From Superficieibacter sp. 1612_C1 (GTDB lineage: Bacteria; Pseudomonadota; Gammaproteobacteria; Enterobacterales; Enterobacteriaceae), in NCBI RefSeq assembly GCF_015234305.1, contig NZ_JADGMI010000002.1, forward strand, positions 744,001 to 808,000: a stretch of DNA of 64,000 nt, written 5' to 3'. Position 1 is the first letter of the stretch. The number at the start of each line of letters is the position of its first letter. The notes beneath the pieces are model-generated. The model was not told the DNA's origin and made no database searches. It worked only from the letters and a program-made list of their open reading frames with translations. This document shows, piece by piece, positions 55,859 through 64,000 of this stretch. A program made the translations under genes and the position numbers.

Positions 55859-56874
55859 TCGCTTCCGGCAGCCAGCGGCGATGATTTCAGGCGGCTGGCT
55901 CCCGGCGGCTGCCCGGTAACCCGTTTAAACGCCCGACTGAATGCGGCCTGCGAGGTGTAGCCCAGGCGCTGTGCCACGATATCAATCGGCAGACGATGTT
56001 CGGTGAGCCACTGGCTTGCAAGGTGCATACGTAATTGGGTCGCATAGCGTAACGGAGAGGTGCCGATGGTGGTCTGGAAGCGGTCGGCAAACACCGAGCG
56101 CGAAATATGGCATTCCGCTGCCAGCTCGCTCACCCTCCAGTCGCGGCCCGGTTCACGGTGCAGCGCCAGAATGGCACGCGCCAGCCGCGGATCGCGCAGG
56201 GCGGCCACCAGCCCCGAGGCGTTGTCGCAGCCGCACTCCACCCAGCCACGGACAATCATTGCCGCCACCACATCGGCCAGCCGGGCGAGGATCCCGGCAA
56301 AGCCAACGCGCGAGGAGCACATCTCCCGCTGCATCGACTCCAGAATCGGCACCAGGCCGGGGTAGCGGCCGCCAGTGGTATCAACCAGCATAAGATCCGG
56401 CATCAGCGGACCCAGCCCCTGCATGCCCCCCAGATCGAACTCCATACAGCCGTAAAAGAAAACGGCTCCCGATGCCGGGTCAGCTTTTGCACAGGTCTTT
56501 ACCGCGCACACCGTCTCGCCCAGCGGCGCGGCATCGAGACTTTCCAGACGCTGCACCGACGCCCCGGGATGCGACAGAAGCTGGTGCGTCGATCCTTTGG
56601 GCAGAAACACCGCGTTCCCTGCGTGTAGCGCGTGCAGCTGACCATCCTGCATGCGCAGCACTACGGAACCGGCCGCGAGAAAATGGAAGTATGCGTGTCC
56701 GGTTTTGGCCGGGAAATGAAGTCCGAACGCCTGACCGGTCACTACGCGCCGGTACTGCACGCCGCGCAGGCGCATCCCCGTTAACAATTCGCTAATGAGT
56801 TCGGAAGACAGGGCAAAAGAGGGAGATTGGCTCATTTCAGGTGTTTCGGTCAAAAATAACGGGTTTGTCATCAT
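55855..56874 (-). CDS. AraC-family regulator with cupin sensor
   Basis: A regulator of about 339 residues. The N-terminal cupin_6 domain (FHFLAAGSVVLRMQDGQLHALHAGNAVFLPKGSTHQLLSHPG) is followed by two helix-turn-helix units (WRVSELAAECHISRSVFADRFQTTIG and PIDIVAQRLGYTSQAAFSRAFKRVTGQPPG). The start is uncertain: ATG 56874 has weak GGATG in front, ATG 56835 is also possible. Divergent from an MFS exporter, the common regulator-pump arrangement. Confidence 0.86.
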   Translation of the reverse strand: MMTNPLFLTETPEMSQSPSFALSSELISELLTGMRLRGVQYRRVVTGQAFGLHFPAKTGHAYFHFLAAGSVVLRMQDGQLHALHAGNAVFLPKGSTHQLLSHPGASVQRLESLDAAPLGETVCAVKTCAKADPASGAVFFYGCMEFDLGGMQGLGPLMPDLMLVDTTGGRYPGLVPILESMQREMCSSRVGFAGILARLADVVAAMIVRGWVECGCDNASGLVAALRDPRLARAILALHREPGRDWRVSELAAECHISRSVFADRFQTTIGTSPLRYATQLRMHLASQWLTEHRLPIDIVAQRLGYTSQAAFSRAFKRVTGQPPGASRLKSSPLAAGSD

Positions 56875-56933
56875 AGACCATCCGGCGTTTAGTCTCCAGA
56901 ATTTCACCTCTCCCTTTTTTCAGGATGTTTACG

Positions 56934-58154
56934 ATGAGTCACACTGTTTGCGATAGCCGCGCGCCTTCACCCGAGCACGTTGCGCCCACCACACCGGCCT
57001 GGATGGCGGTATTTTCTCTGGCGATGGGGGTATTTGGTTTATTGACCGCCGAGTATCTGCCCGCCAGCTTATTAACGCCGATGGCGGCGGAGCTTGGCGT
57101 TTCTGAGGCGCTGGCGGGGCAGGCCGTTACCGTCACCGCCGCGGTGGCGCTGTTTGCCGGATTGCTGGTGCCGGGGCTCACCCGCGGCATTGACCGCCGG
57201 ACGGTGCTGCTGATTTTTACCACCCTGATGATCGCCTCAAACCTGCTGGTCGCCTGGTCCTCCAGCCTGGCGGTGCTGCTGCTGATGCGCGTGCTGCTGG
57301 GTATTGCCCTTGGTGGTTTCTGGAGCATGGCGGCGGCCGTGGCGATGCGGCTGGTGCCGTCGGCACTGCTGCCACGCGCACTATCCATCATCTTCAGCGG
57401 CGTGGCGGTAGGCACCGTCGTCGCCGTACCGCTCGGCAGTTATATGGGCGGATTGTACGGCTGGCGCAGCGCGTTTATCGCCTCGGCCGCCGTGGGCGCG
57501 ATAACGCTGGCGGTTCAGTTCTTCACCTTACCGTCGCTGGTGCCCGGTAAGCCTGCGCGGCTGCGAACCATTATTGAGGTGTTACTGCGTCCCGGCATTG
57601 CGATGGGGATGTTCGCCTGTATCCTGGCGCATGCCGGTCACTTTGCCTTGTTTACCTATATTCGTCCTTTTCTGGAGAGCACCACCAGCATGGACGGTAA
57701 TGGTATAGCGCTTATGCTGCTGGGGTTCGGGGTGGCTAATTTTTGCGGGACGCTGCTCGCGGGTTGGCTGCTTGAACGCAGCGCCCGCGGCACGATGGCA
57801 TTGATGCCCGCGCTGGTGGGTCTGGCGGCGCTGGCGTTGGTGATGTTCCCTGACTCCGTGGCCGTACAGACCTTGCTGGTTGCGCTGTGGGGGCTGGCGT
57901 TCGGCGGTATTCCGGTGGCCTGGTCAAACTGGGTAACGCGCGCCGTGCCTGACCGGGCCGAGAGTGCCGGCGGAATGGTTGTGGCATCGGTACAGTCCGC
58001 CATTGCCGCCGGTGCCGCCGGGGGCGGAATGATGTTCAGCTTTAGCGGCATTACCGGCGTCTTTATTGCGGCGGGCGTAGTGATGCTGGTCGCGGGAGCG
58101 CTGACAGGAATGCGGGTGCGGGTTGATGTCGCTACCGCACCGGCACAGGATTAA
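56934..58154 (+). CDS. MFS drug/nucleoside-type exporter (DHA1 family)
   Basis: A 406-residue transporter with 12 predicted helices. MFS motif A is LVPGLTRGIDRRTVLL and motif C-like residues are SGVAVGTVVAVPLGSYMGGLYGWRSAF, typical of proton-driven DHA1 exporters such as NepI/AraJ. ATG 56934 is preferred: AGGATG stands 9 bases before it, whereas the ATG at 56925 lies directly on that site. Divergent from the AraC regulator; substrate unknown. Confidence 0.84.
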   Translation: MSHTVCDSRAPSPEHVAPTTPAWMAVFSLAMGVFGLLTAEYLPASLLTPMAAELGVSEALAGQAVTVTAAVALFAGLLVPGLTRGIDRRTVLLIFTTLMIASNLLVAWSSSLAVLLLMRVLLGIALGGFWSMAAAVAMRLVPSALLPRALSIIFSGVAVGTVVAVPLGSYMGGLYGWRSAFIASAAVGAITLAVQFFTLPSLVPGKPARLRTIIEVLLRPGIAMGMFACILAHAGHFALFTYIRPFLESTTSMDGNGIALMLLGFGVANFCGTLLAGWLLERSARGTMALMPALVGLAALALVMFPDSVAVQTLLVALWGLAFGGIPVAWSNWVTRAVPDRAESAGGMVVASVQSAIAAGAAGGGMMFSFSGITGVFIAAGVVMLVAGALTGMRVRVDVATAPAQD

Positions 58155-58157
58155 TAG

Positions 58158-58190
58158 AACCGCCGCGCGCACTATCATCGCGCGGCGGTT
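58158..58190. terminator. Strong bidirectional terminator
   Basis: A 12-bp stem, AACCGCCGCGCG / CGCGCGGCGGTT, with a 9-base loop, A/T-flanked on both sides, between the convergent MFS and alpha/beta hydrolase genes. Confidence 0.88.
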
Positions 58191-58195
58191 TTATC

Positions 58196-59077
58196 TTATT
58201 GCACCGCCTCGCCAATGACTTCACGAATGCGTTTAGCGATATAGCCCACATGCGTTTCCAGCGCAAAATGACCGGTATCCAGTAGCTCCACCACCGCATG
58301 CGGATTATCACGTTGCCAGGCTTTAGCGCCGGGTGGAATGAAGAACGGATCGTGTTTGCCCCAGATCACCAGCGTCGGCAACTGTCTGGCGCGGAAAAAG
58401 GCCTGAAAATCCGGGTAGCGCGTTAAGTTGTTGGCATAGTCGAGGAACAGATCCAGCTGGATCGCTCTGTTGCCCGGCCGCTCCATCAGCAGCGTGTCCA
58501 GATGCCAGGTTTCCGGCGCGACCATCTGCGGATCCTGCACGCCATGCAGATACTGCCAGCGAATTCCTTCCATGTTTAACACCGCATCGTTAACCACCTG
58601 ACGATTCTCCTGCGACGGATCGTCCCAGTAGGCGCGTACCGGAGCCCACGCGTCACCCAGCCCTTCAAGATATGCGTTACCGTTTTGCGAAATCAGACCG
58701 CTGACCCGCTCAGGATAATTCAGGGCCAGACGCAGCCCGGCGGGCGCACCGTAATCAAACACGTAAAGCGCATAACGCTTCAGGTCCAGCGCATCAACAA
58801 ACGCGGTCAACGTCTGGCCGAGGGAGTCAAAGGAATAGGGATAATCGCGCTCATCCGGCACCTCGGTAAAACCAAATCCCGGCAGGTCGGGGGCTATCAG
58901 ATGGAATTTATCGGCCAGCAGCGGGATCAGCTCGCGGAACTGATGGGAAGAACTGGCAAATCCGTGGACCAGCAGCAGCACAGGTAGCGAGGGATCGCCT
59001 GCTTCCCGGTAAAACACGCGCACGCCGTCGGCCTCGGCAAATTGATAGCGAACCGGATAATGAATGTTGATAGTCAT
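58196..59077 (-). CDS. Alpha/beta hydrolase with aspartate nucleophile (haloalkane dehalogenase / epoxide hydrolase type)
   Basis: A 293-residue alpha/beta hydrolase. Oxyanion motif LLVHGFASSSHQFREL; the nucleophile elbow is VFDYGAPAG with Asp rather than Ser, as in haloalkane dehalogenases and epoxide hydrolases; acid in IWGKHDPFFIPPG; His in DTGHFALETH. The residue after Asp is Tyr, not the halide-binding Trp of classic dehalogenases. No signal peptide. GGAGG stands 5 bases before ATG 59077; a TTG at 59080 is rejected. Divergent from a CGNR regulator that may control it. Confidence 0.83.
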   Translation of the reverse strand: MTINIHYPVRYQFAEADGVRVFYREAGDPSLPVLLLVHGFASSSHQFRELIPLLADKFHLIAPDLPGFGFTEVPDERDYPYSFDSLGQTLTAFVDALDLKRYALYVFDYGAPAGLRLALNYPERVSGLISQNGNAYLEGLGDAWAPVRAYWDDPSQENRQVVNDAVLNMEGIRWQYLHGVQDPQMVAPETWHLDTLLMERPGNRAIQLDLFLDYANNLTRYPDFQAFFRARQLPTLVIWGKHDPFFIPPGAKAWQRDNPHAVVELLDTGHFALETHVGYIAKRIREVIGEAVQ

Positions 59078-59117
59078 CAATGCCTCCAGGCTGTAACTGT
59101 TAAAATAACCTTAATCG

Positions 59118-59178
59118 GTTACACACTGTGAGTATGCGCAAAATAAGTAACCAGTCAAATTGTTTTTTAATGGTTACA
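59118..59178. promoter_or_regulatory. Three GGTTAC-type half-sites between hydrolase and CGNR genes
   Basis: GGTTACA at 59118, GTAACCA at 59148 and TGGTTACA at 59171 occur in 61 bp of the divergent promoter region, in alternating orientation about 25-30 bp apart. Candidate binding sites for the CGNR protein; inferred from repetition only. Confidence 0.45.
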
Positions 59179-59233
59179 ACGGCGCACGTTTCAGCTACCA
59201 TGAGTGAAAGTGTTTTTATCGTTGAGGTGTTCT

Positions 59234-59803
59234 ATGGCTTCTGACCACACCCCTTTATTTCTGGCGGATCATGGTGCGCTGGATTTTCTGAATACGGTCA
59301 TGCAGGTAAACGGCCAGCCGCAGGACATGTGGCAGTCAGACGAGGATGTGATGGCCTGGCTTACCCGTGCAGGTCTGGCGAGTCCGGTTGAGACAGCATC
59401 GTGGACCGCGGGAGAGTTACTGCAACAGGCGCGACGACTACGGGAGACGATTCGTACTCTGGTGGCGCAGAAGAAAGCAGGGGAAACATTGCAGCCAGAG
59501 GGCTTAAATGATTTCCTGGCCGCGATCCCCGCCTGTAAACAACTGCGTAGCGGCAGCGGTAATAGCGTAGAGATAGTGAAAATCTATCCTGGCCACAGTG
59601 CGGCGCATTTGCTGGGACCAGTGGCGGAACTGGCGGCCTCTTTGCTCGCTGAAGCCGATTTTGAGTTCATCAGGACCTGCGAGCATCCCGACTGTACGCT
59701 GTGGTTTTACGATCGCACCAAATCACATCGCCGCCGCTGGTGCAGTATGGCGCTGTGCGGCAACCGGGCCAAAGTTGCGCGTTTCCGCCAGCAGCAAAAA
59801 TAG
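59234..59803 (+). CDS. CGNR zinc-finger / ABATE-domain transcriptional regulator
   Basis: A 189-residue protein. The N-terminal ABATE domain (LFLADHGALDFLNTVMQVNGQPQDMWQSDEDVMAWLTRAGL) and the C-terminal CGNR zinc finger (RTCEHPDCTLWFYDRTKSHRRRWCSMALCGNRAKVARFR, four Cys) are complete. GAGGTG precedes ATG 59234. Family members are presumed stress or ligand-responsive regulators. Divergent from the alpha/beta hydrolase. Confidence 0.86.
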   Translation: MASDHTPLFLADHGALDFLNTVMQVNGQPQDMWQSDEDVMAWLTRAGLASPVETASWTAGELLQQARRLRETIRTLVAQKKAGETLQPEGLNDFLAAIPACKQLRSGSGNSVEIVKIYPGHSAAHLLGPVAELAASLLAEADFEFIRTCEHPDCTLWFYDRTKSHRRRWCSMALCGNRAKVARFRQQQK

Positions 59804-59923
59804 CGGCGGGAAAGGGTATAGCATGAAAAAAGGGAGAGCCAGTCGGATAACAGAGCACCTCCCAAAACATCAGTCATATGGATGGCGTCGGTGCGCGCAT
59901 CTCTTATAACCACTCACATTGCA

Positions 59924-61135
59924 CTACGCGTGTTGCTCAGGCGTTACCGCGTCCACAAGCGGCAGATGACGCGCTCTGCCGGCCAGATAGCCGAGCACCG
60001 CCAGTACCAGTGCCAGCACGGTGCAGCCAGTCAGCGGCAGTTTCCAGCCACCCAGACTGTCGTGCAGCAGGCCCACCAGTGGCGGCCCGCCAGCTGCCAG
60101 CAGATAACCCACGCACTGCGCCATCCCGGAGAGCGTCGCCGCCTGTACCGCATTACTGGATCGCAGGCTGATAAAGGCGAGGCCGAGGATTACGCCTGCG
60201 CCGGTGCTTATCCCAATCAGCACCACCCATAATGTTGCCAGCGATGGCACCAGCAGCAGCCCGCCCAGACCGATCGCCCCGATCAGGGCAAAACCTACCC
60301 CCGGCACGCGCTGATCTCGCAGTCGGCCGAGCAGCGATCCGATAAAAAAGCCGGGGATGGCCGCCGCCAGTTGCAGAACGCCATGCAGCGATCCGGCTTC
60401 TGCCGTACTAAAGCCGAGGTTTTCCAGCATCGCAGGTAGCCAGGAAACAATGATGTAGTAAATAAACGAGTTAAGGCCGAAAAAGAGGGAGACCTGCCAG
60501 GCCAGTGCCGCGCGCCAGACCCCGGATGCGTGACGGCGATGCTCGCTGTGCTGCGCCGCAGGCCGCGGCGTATGACACGATAATTGCGGTAGCCAGACGG
60601 CTAATGCGATGAGCGGGAGCAGTAACGTGCTCAGCAGCGCATGGTGCCACCCGGCGTGAAGCGGTTGTGCCAGAGGGATCATGACTGCCGACCCCAGCGC
60701 GGCGGCAAGGCCCATGGTCAGGGCATATAACCCGGTCAGGCTCGCCGCGCGATGCGGCAGATCGCGCTTTAAAATGCCCGGCAGCAGCACATTACCAATA
60801 GCAATGCCTGAGCCCACGATCAGGGTTCCGCCATACAGTCCGGGCAGCCCGGCATACGAGCGCACTACGATGCCGACCGCAATAACGATCAGCGCCAGAA
60901 ATAACGCCTTCTCCATCCCCAGCCGGTGCGCTACCCCGGCAGCAAATGGCGAAAAGGCGGCAAAGGCCAGTAATGGCAGCGTCTGCACCAGGCCAGCCAG
61001 GGTCGCCGTTAAGCCCAGTTCAGTACGGATCATCTCCAGCAGCGGCGCGACGCTGGTAAACGGCGCGCGCAGGTTGGTGGCGATCAGCAGGATGCCAACA
61101 ATAAGCAGCAGGTTTTTTTTATGCACGTTACGCAT
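59924..61135 (-). CDS. nimT: CynX/NimT-family MFS transporter
   Basis: A 403-residue, 12-helix transporter of the CynX/NimT group: LLLIVGILLIATNLRAPFTSVAPLLEMIRTELGLT at the N-terminus, then GIAIGNVLLPGILKRDLPHR and MAQCVGYLLAAGGPPLVGLLHD, which follow the E. coli NimT (YeaN) pattern. NimT exports 2-nitroimidazole. The divergent AraC gene matches NimR, as in E. coli, but the pair is at another locus; orthology versus paralogy is unresolved. Confidence 0.8.
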   Translation of the reverse strand: MRNVHKKNLLLIVGILLIATNLRAPFTSVAPLLEMIRTELGLTATLAGLVQTLPLLAFAAFSPFAAGVAHRLGMEKALFLALIVIAVGIVVRSYAGLPGLYGGTLIVGSGIAIGNVLLPGILKRDLPHRAASLTGLYALTMGLAAALGSAVMIPLAQPLHAGWHHALLSTLLLPLIALAVWLPQLSCHTPRPAAQHSEHRRHASGVWRAALAWQVSLFFGLNSFIYYIIVSWLPAMLENLGFSTAEAGSLHGVLQLAAAIPGFFIGSLLGRLRDQRVPGVGFALIGAIGLGGLLLVPSLATLWVVLIGISTGAGVILGLAFISLRSSNAVQAATLSGMAQCVGYLLAAGGPPLVGLLHDSLGGWKLPLTGCTVLALVLAVLGYLAGRARHLPLVDAVTPEQHA

Positions 61136-61255
61136 GATTTTTGCTCTGAATCAAATTTCAGCTTTACTATAAAGGCTTGTCGGTTTGCCGTAATAACGAT
61201 ATAACAACAATCAATCGCTAAATTTCGCCAATATTGGCGCACGAAACCCCTCACT

Positions 61256-62035
61256 ATGTCTTTGCTGCATTCCCTCGAAAATTTTACTATCGATCACAAC
61301 CCTAATCCGGTGGTGGCGCTGAAGGTGCACTCTGCCGGGCAACAGGAAGAGGTACCGTTTCACCGTCATCGTAAAGGGCAGCTGATTCTGACGCTGCGCG
61401 GCGGTGTCACCTGTCTGGCTCCGACGGCATACTGGATGGTTCCGGTCAACTGCGCCGCGTGGATCCCCGCCGGGGTTGCTCACAGCAATCGGGTAACGAC
61501 CCGTGGCGACGTTTTGTTTTTATATATTGAACCGGACGTACAGGGTATGCCGCAGGCATGTTGCACCCTGCAAATCAGTCCAATGCTGCGCGAGATGCTG
61601 AAACATTTTGCCGATCTGCCGCAGGATTATTCGCCCGATAGCCCCGTCGCCCGTTTTGCGCAGGTGATGCTGCATGAGTTGACCCTGATGCCGGTAGAAC
61701 AGCTGAGTCTGCCGATCAGCGAGAATCCGCGGATCAAACAGCTGGCGGACAGGCTGATGGCCAATCCGGCGGATCGTAGCCCGCTGGGGTTGTGGGCCAG
61801 CCGCCTGGCAATGAGTCCCCGCAGCTTTGAACGTTTCGTACTGAAAGAGACCGGCATGACCTTTGGCCGCTGGCGGCGGCAGCTTCAGGTACTGGTCGCT
61901 ATTCGTCTGCTGGTGACCGGAATGTCGGTGCAAAATACCGCCTGGGAGCTGGGCTACGACTCGGTAACGGCATTTATTACCATGTTCAAAAAGACCCTTG
62001 GCACTACGCCGGGGCAGTATCTCAATAACGACTAG
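61256..62035 (+). CDS. nimR: AraC-family regulator, NimR-like
   Basis: A 259-residue AraC regulator. The N-terminal cupin (VPFHRHRKGQLILTLRGGVTCLAPTAYWMVPVNCAAWIPAGVAHSNRV) and two C-terminal helix-turn-helix units (LGLWASRLAMSPRSFERFVLKETGMTFGRWRRQLQVLVAIRLL and SVQNTAWELGYDSVTAFITMFKKTLGTTPGQYL) match NimR (YeaM). Expected to repress the divergent exporter. No clear ribosome site before the ATG. Confidence 0.8.
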   Translation: MSLLHSLENFTIDHNPNPVVALKVHSAGQQEEVPFHRHRKGQLILTLRGGVTCLAPTAYWMVPVNCAAWIPAGVAHSNRVTTRGDVLFLYIEPDVQGMPQACCTLQISPMLREMLKHFADLPQDYSPDSPVARFAQVMLHELTLMPVEQLSLPISENPRIKQLADRLMANPADRSPLGLWASRLAMSPRSFERFVLKETGMTFGRWRRQLQVLVAIRLLVTGMSVQNTAWELGYDSVTAFITMFKKTLGTTPGQYLNND

Positions 62036-62069
62036 TATTAAAGGGTGTCGACAACAACGGAGAATAACG

Positions 62070-62597
62070 ATGCCCGACCATCATCAGCCCCCGGTTTTAC
62101 CGCAGACGCAACATTTCGTTGCCCATGAATGGGTCCCTAATCATCCTTTTCTGACGGTGCTGCTTTATCAGCGCGTGGTGACCGAAGGGGATATCGCCAG
62201 CCAGTTTGAGCAGCGCTTTGCCGATAACGGCTGGCCGCCGCAATGGCGCGATGGCATCTTTGATTACCATCATTACCACTCTACCGCGCATGAAGTGCTG
62301 GGTATTGCCGCCGGTTCTGCTCGCCTGCTGCTGGGAGGGCCAGGCGGTAAGGAATTTAACGTGCGTAAAGGCGATGTACTATTACTGCCGGCAGGTACCG
62401 GGCATCGCCGGTTATCCGCCTCCGACGATTTTCTGGTGGTTGGCGCGTATGCATCTGGTCAGAAGCCCGATCTGTGCAAAACGGCAGCGACGCCGGAGAT
62501 GCTGGCCCGCATTGCTTCGCTGCCGTTTCCTGACAGCGATCCGGTGAATGGTGAGGCGCATGCGCTTAGCGAATACTGGCAGCGGTCTGGGGAATAG
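62070..62597 (+). CDS. Cupin-fold protein, YjlB-like
   Basis: A 175-residue cupin: HSTAHEVLGIAAGSARLLLGGPGGKEFNVRKGDVLLLPAGTGHRRL has the two cupin motifs with metal-binding His/Glu/His. Total pattern is that of the YjlB family, of unknown activity. GGAGAAT precedes ATG 62070. It follows the NimR-like gene by 34 bp and may share its transcript. Confidence 0.82.
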   Translation: MPDHHQPPVLPQTQHFVAHEWVPNHPFLTVLLYQRVVTEGDIASQFEQRFADNGWPPQWRDGIFDYHHYHSTAHEVLGIAAGSARLLLGGPGGKEFNVRKGDVLLLPAGTGHRRLSASDDFLVVGAYASGQKPDLCKTAATPEMLARIASLPFPDSDPVNGEAHALSEYWQRSGE

Positions 62598-62612
62598 TGC
62601 TTCGCCGCTGGT

Positions 62613-63266
62613 TTAGTTATCCAGTTGACTGATAATCGCGAGGCGGGCGCGATAGCCGTTGCGGATATGCTGACAGGCAGCGTCCTGCGCCGCCTCAACA
62701 TCGCGGCGGGTGAGGGCATCAACCATCGCCTGATGCTCGCACTTTGCCTCTTCCGCCCGGTCCGACAGCGCATAGGTGGTACCGCGCAGCAGTGACAGAT
62801 GAATGCGCAAATTATCCAGCATCTCATTAAGATACGGATTGTGGGTGGAGCGATAAATCTGCCGGTGAAACAGGCGGTTATGATCGTGCAGCGCTTTACT
62901 GTCTGTCAGCGTTTTTTCCGCATCCACCATACGTTGCAGGAGCGCAATTTCTTCATCAGATGCGGCTGCCACCGCCAGCTGCATGGCAATCTTCTCCAGT
63001 CCTTCTCGGACGGCAAAAAGCTGACGCAAACGGTCATAGCTGATATTGGCGACGATCAAACCGCGTTGCGGCCCCGGCTCTGCCAGACCCAGGGTTTCCA
63101 GGCGATGCAGCGCCTCACGAATAGGGGTTCTGCTAAGGCCAAATTGCGCTGCCAGCCGGGTTTCCTGTAGTCGCTCGCCGGGCAGCAGCTCGCCGCGTTC
63201 AATAGCCGTAATCAGTATCTCGAAAGGTGACATTGTCACATCACGCTCGCCAGGTTTTACGTTCAT
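62613..63266 (-). CDS. GntR-family regulator (FCD subgroup) divergent from MmgE/PrpD gene
   Basis: A 217-residue regulator: winged helix GELLPGERLQETRLAAQFGLSRTPIREALHRLETLGLAEPGPQRGLIVANI, then an FCD domain with metal ligands in DHNRLFHRQIYRS and CEHQAMVDAL. ATG 63266 is used; ATG 63233 is possible, and neither has a good ribosome site. Likely controls the MmgE/PrpD gene through the palindrome at 63431. Confidence 0.85.
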   Translation of the reverse strand: MNVKPGERDVTMSPFEILITAIERGELLPGERLQETRLAAQFGLSRTPIREALHRLETLGLAEPGPQRGLIVANISYDRLRQLFAVREGLEKIAMQLAVAAASDEEIALLQRMVDAEKTLTDSKALHDHNRLFHRQIYRSTHNPYLNEMLDNLRIHLSLLRGTTYALSDRAEEAKCEHQAMVDALTRRDVEAAQDAACQHIRNGYRARLAIISQLDN

Positions 63267-63430
63267 AATTTCAGAGGGTTTTTCCAGTTTACAGGCCAGA
63301 AATGCGTGCCATGAATGTAGCGCCATATTGCCACAGTAAATCATGTTTCATCGCTCATTTTGTTCTTAGCATAGCTAAAAATCGTCTTTTGACCTTTGCG
63401 CCGTCGCTGGTATGTTTAAAGCCTGATTTA

Positions 63431-63440
63431 TTGTATACAA
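63431..63440. promoter_or_regulatory. GntR/FCD-type operator palindrome
   Basis: TTGTATACAA is a perfect 10-bp palindrome of the kind bound by FCD-GntR regulators, 66 bp before the MmgE/PrpD start and 165 bp before the GntR start. Confidence 0.6.
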
Positions 63441-63505
63441 ATGAATTCAATCAATCATCTTATTGTTTTATAAGTTTTTTGTAGTCAGCATCAGGGAATT
63501 TTACC

Positions 63506-64000
63506 ATGACAAAAAAAGACACCGTATCTGGCTCTTACCCCCGGGGAGACCAGCTCAGTCATTTTATTCATCACGCTCATACGATACCGATCCCGGAGAC
63601 GGTGCTGCATGAGGCCAAACGCGCGCTGATTGATTACCTCGGCGTAGCGCTGGGCGCGGTAAATGACGATGCGGTGCGCGCCGTGCGGCAGGTGGCACGC
63701 CAGTGGAATGCCACCGGTGCGGCGCGGGTTATTCTTGGCGAAACCACCACGCCGGGTCTGGCGGCGCTGATAAATGCCACTATGGCCCATGCGGCAGATT
63801 ATGACGATACCCATCCTGCGGGCGCGGGCCATCCTGGGGGGCCGTGCTGGTCAACGGCGCTGGCGATGGCGCAGGCGCATCCGGTCAGCGAGGAACGGGT
63901 ACTGAAAGCCTTTATCGCCGGGTTCGAAGTGATGGCAAAACTTGGCGGCGGCTGGGTGCCGGGAGTAGGCCGTAATTTGCAACGCCGCGGTTTTCATCCG
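63506..64000 (+). CDS. MmgE/PrpD-family protein, 3' truncated by window
   Basis: The first 165 residues of an MmgE/PrpD protein (full family length about 450). ETVLHEAKRALIDYLGVALGA opens the helical domain and the active-site region AADYDDTHPAGAGHPGGP is visible. AGGGA lies 9 bases before the ATG. Family members are 2-methylcitrate or related hydroxy-acid dehydratases and cis-aconitate decarboxylases; which one cannot be told from the N-terminus. GntR-controlled, probably first gene of an operon that continues outside. Confidence 0.88.
   Translation, partial: MTKKDTVSGSYPRGDQLSHFIHHAHTIPIPETVLHEAKRALIDYLGVALGAVNDDAVRAVRQVARQWNATGAARVILGETTTPGLAALINATMAHAADYDDTHPAGAGHPGGPCWSTALAMAQAHPVSEERVLKAFIAGFEVMAKLGGGWVPGVGRNLQRRGFHP

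Overview
The window is chromosomal DNA of an enterobacterium (Enterobacteriaceae; Enterobacter/Kosakonia/Klebsiella/Citrobacter-like, genus not resolvable from this sequence). Positions 1-42787 follow the Escherichia coli K-12 gene order pdeD-sdaA-nudL-pabB-yoaH-yoaB-yoaA-tsaB-yeaY-fadD-rnd-minEDC-ycgLMN, then umuDC-dsbB-fadR-ycgB-dadAX-cvrA-ldcA-emtA-ycgR-ymgE-treA. Many proteins match E. coli lengths to within a few residues, and shared oddities are kept (TTG starts of fadD and rnd, GTG start of sdaA). No tRNA, rRNA, IS element, phage gene or CRISPR array was seen.

The core is broken at several points. A SUKH / L7-L12-like fusion gene sits between yoaH and yoaB (5848-6909). An accessory block (17353-24612) lies between ycgN and umuD, where E. 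coli has hlyE. It holds an HxlR/SDR pair, bdcA/bdcR with a perfect 36-bp operator-like palindrome, a small-membrane-protein/GNAT operon containing a yoaK homologue, a zinc-ribbon membrane protein, several tiny ORFs, stem-loops, and a yciG-yciE pair lacking yciF. nhaB is missing between dsbB and fadR. A four-copy, 123-bp REP/BIME array lies next to an Rpn-type nuclease gene. A FoxA-like siderophore receptor with a Fur box occupies the ycgY position.

Beyond treA the E. coli order ends and 42934-64000 is accessory metabolism. Two divergent operons share a 413-bp control region. The left one encodes a sulfonate/NMT1-type ABC importer with a BAAT-family hydrolase inside it. The right one encodes a GntR regulator, a second importer of the same type, a zinc-less medium-chain oxidoreductase, a PaaI-like thioesterase, a VOC protein, an acyl-CoA ligase and a signal-peptide-less gamma-glutamyltransferase-family enzyme, almost all with overlapping or abutting ends. 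The whole looks like an uptake-plus-CoA-activation catabolic system of unknown substrate and is the best candidate here for something undescribed. Next come an AraC/MFS pair, an Asp-nucleophile alpha/beta hydrolase divergent from a CGNR regulator, a nimT/nimR-like pair with a cupin gene, and a GntR regulator divergent from an MmgE/PrpD gene that runs off the window.

Functional themes are fatty-acid uptake control (fadD, fadR and two FadR-like sites), division-site placement (minCDE), SOS mutagenesis (umuDC with a consensus LexA box), D-alanine use (dadAX with a CRP-like site), flagellar braking (ycgR with a FliA-type promoter), and a mosaic of regulator-plus-enzyme accessory modules.
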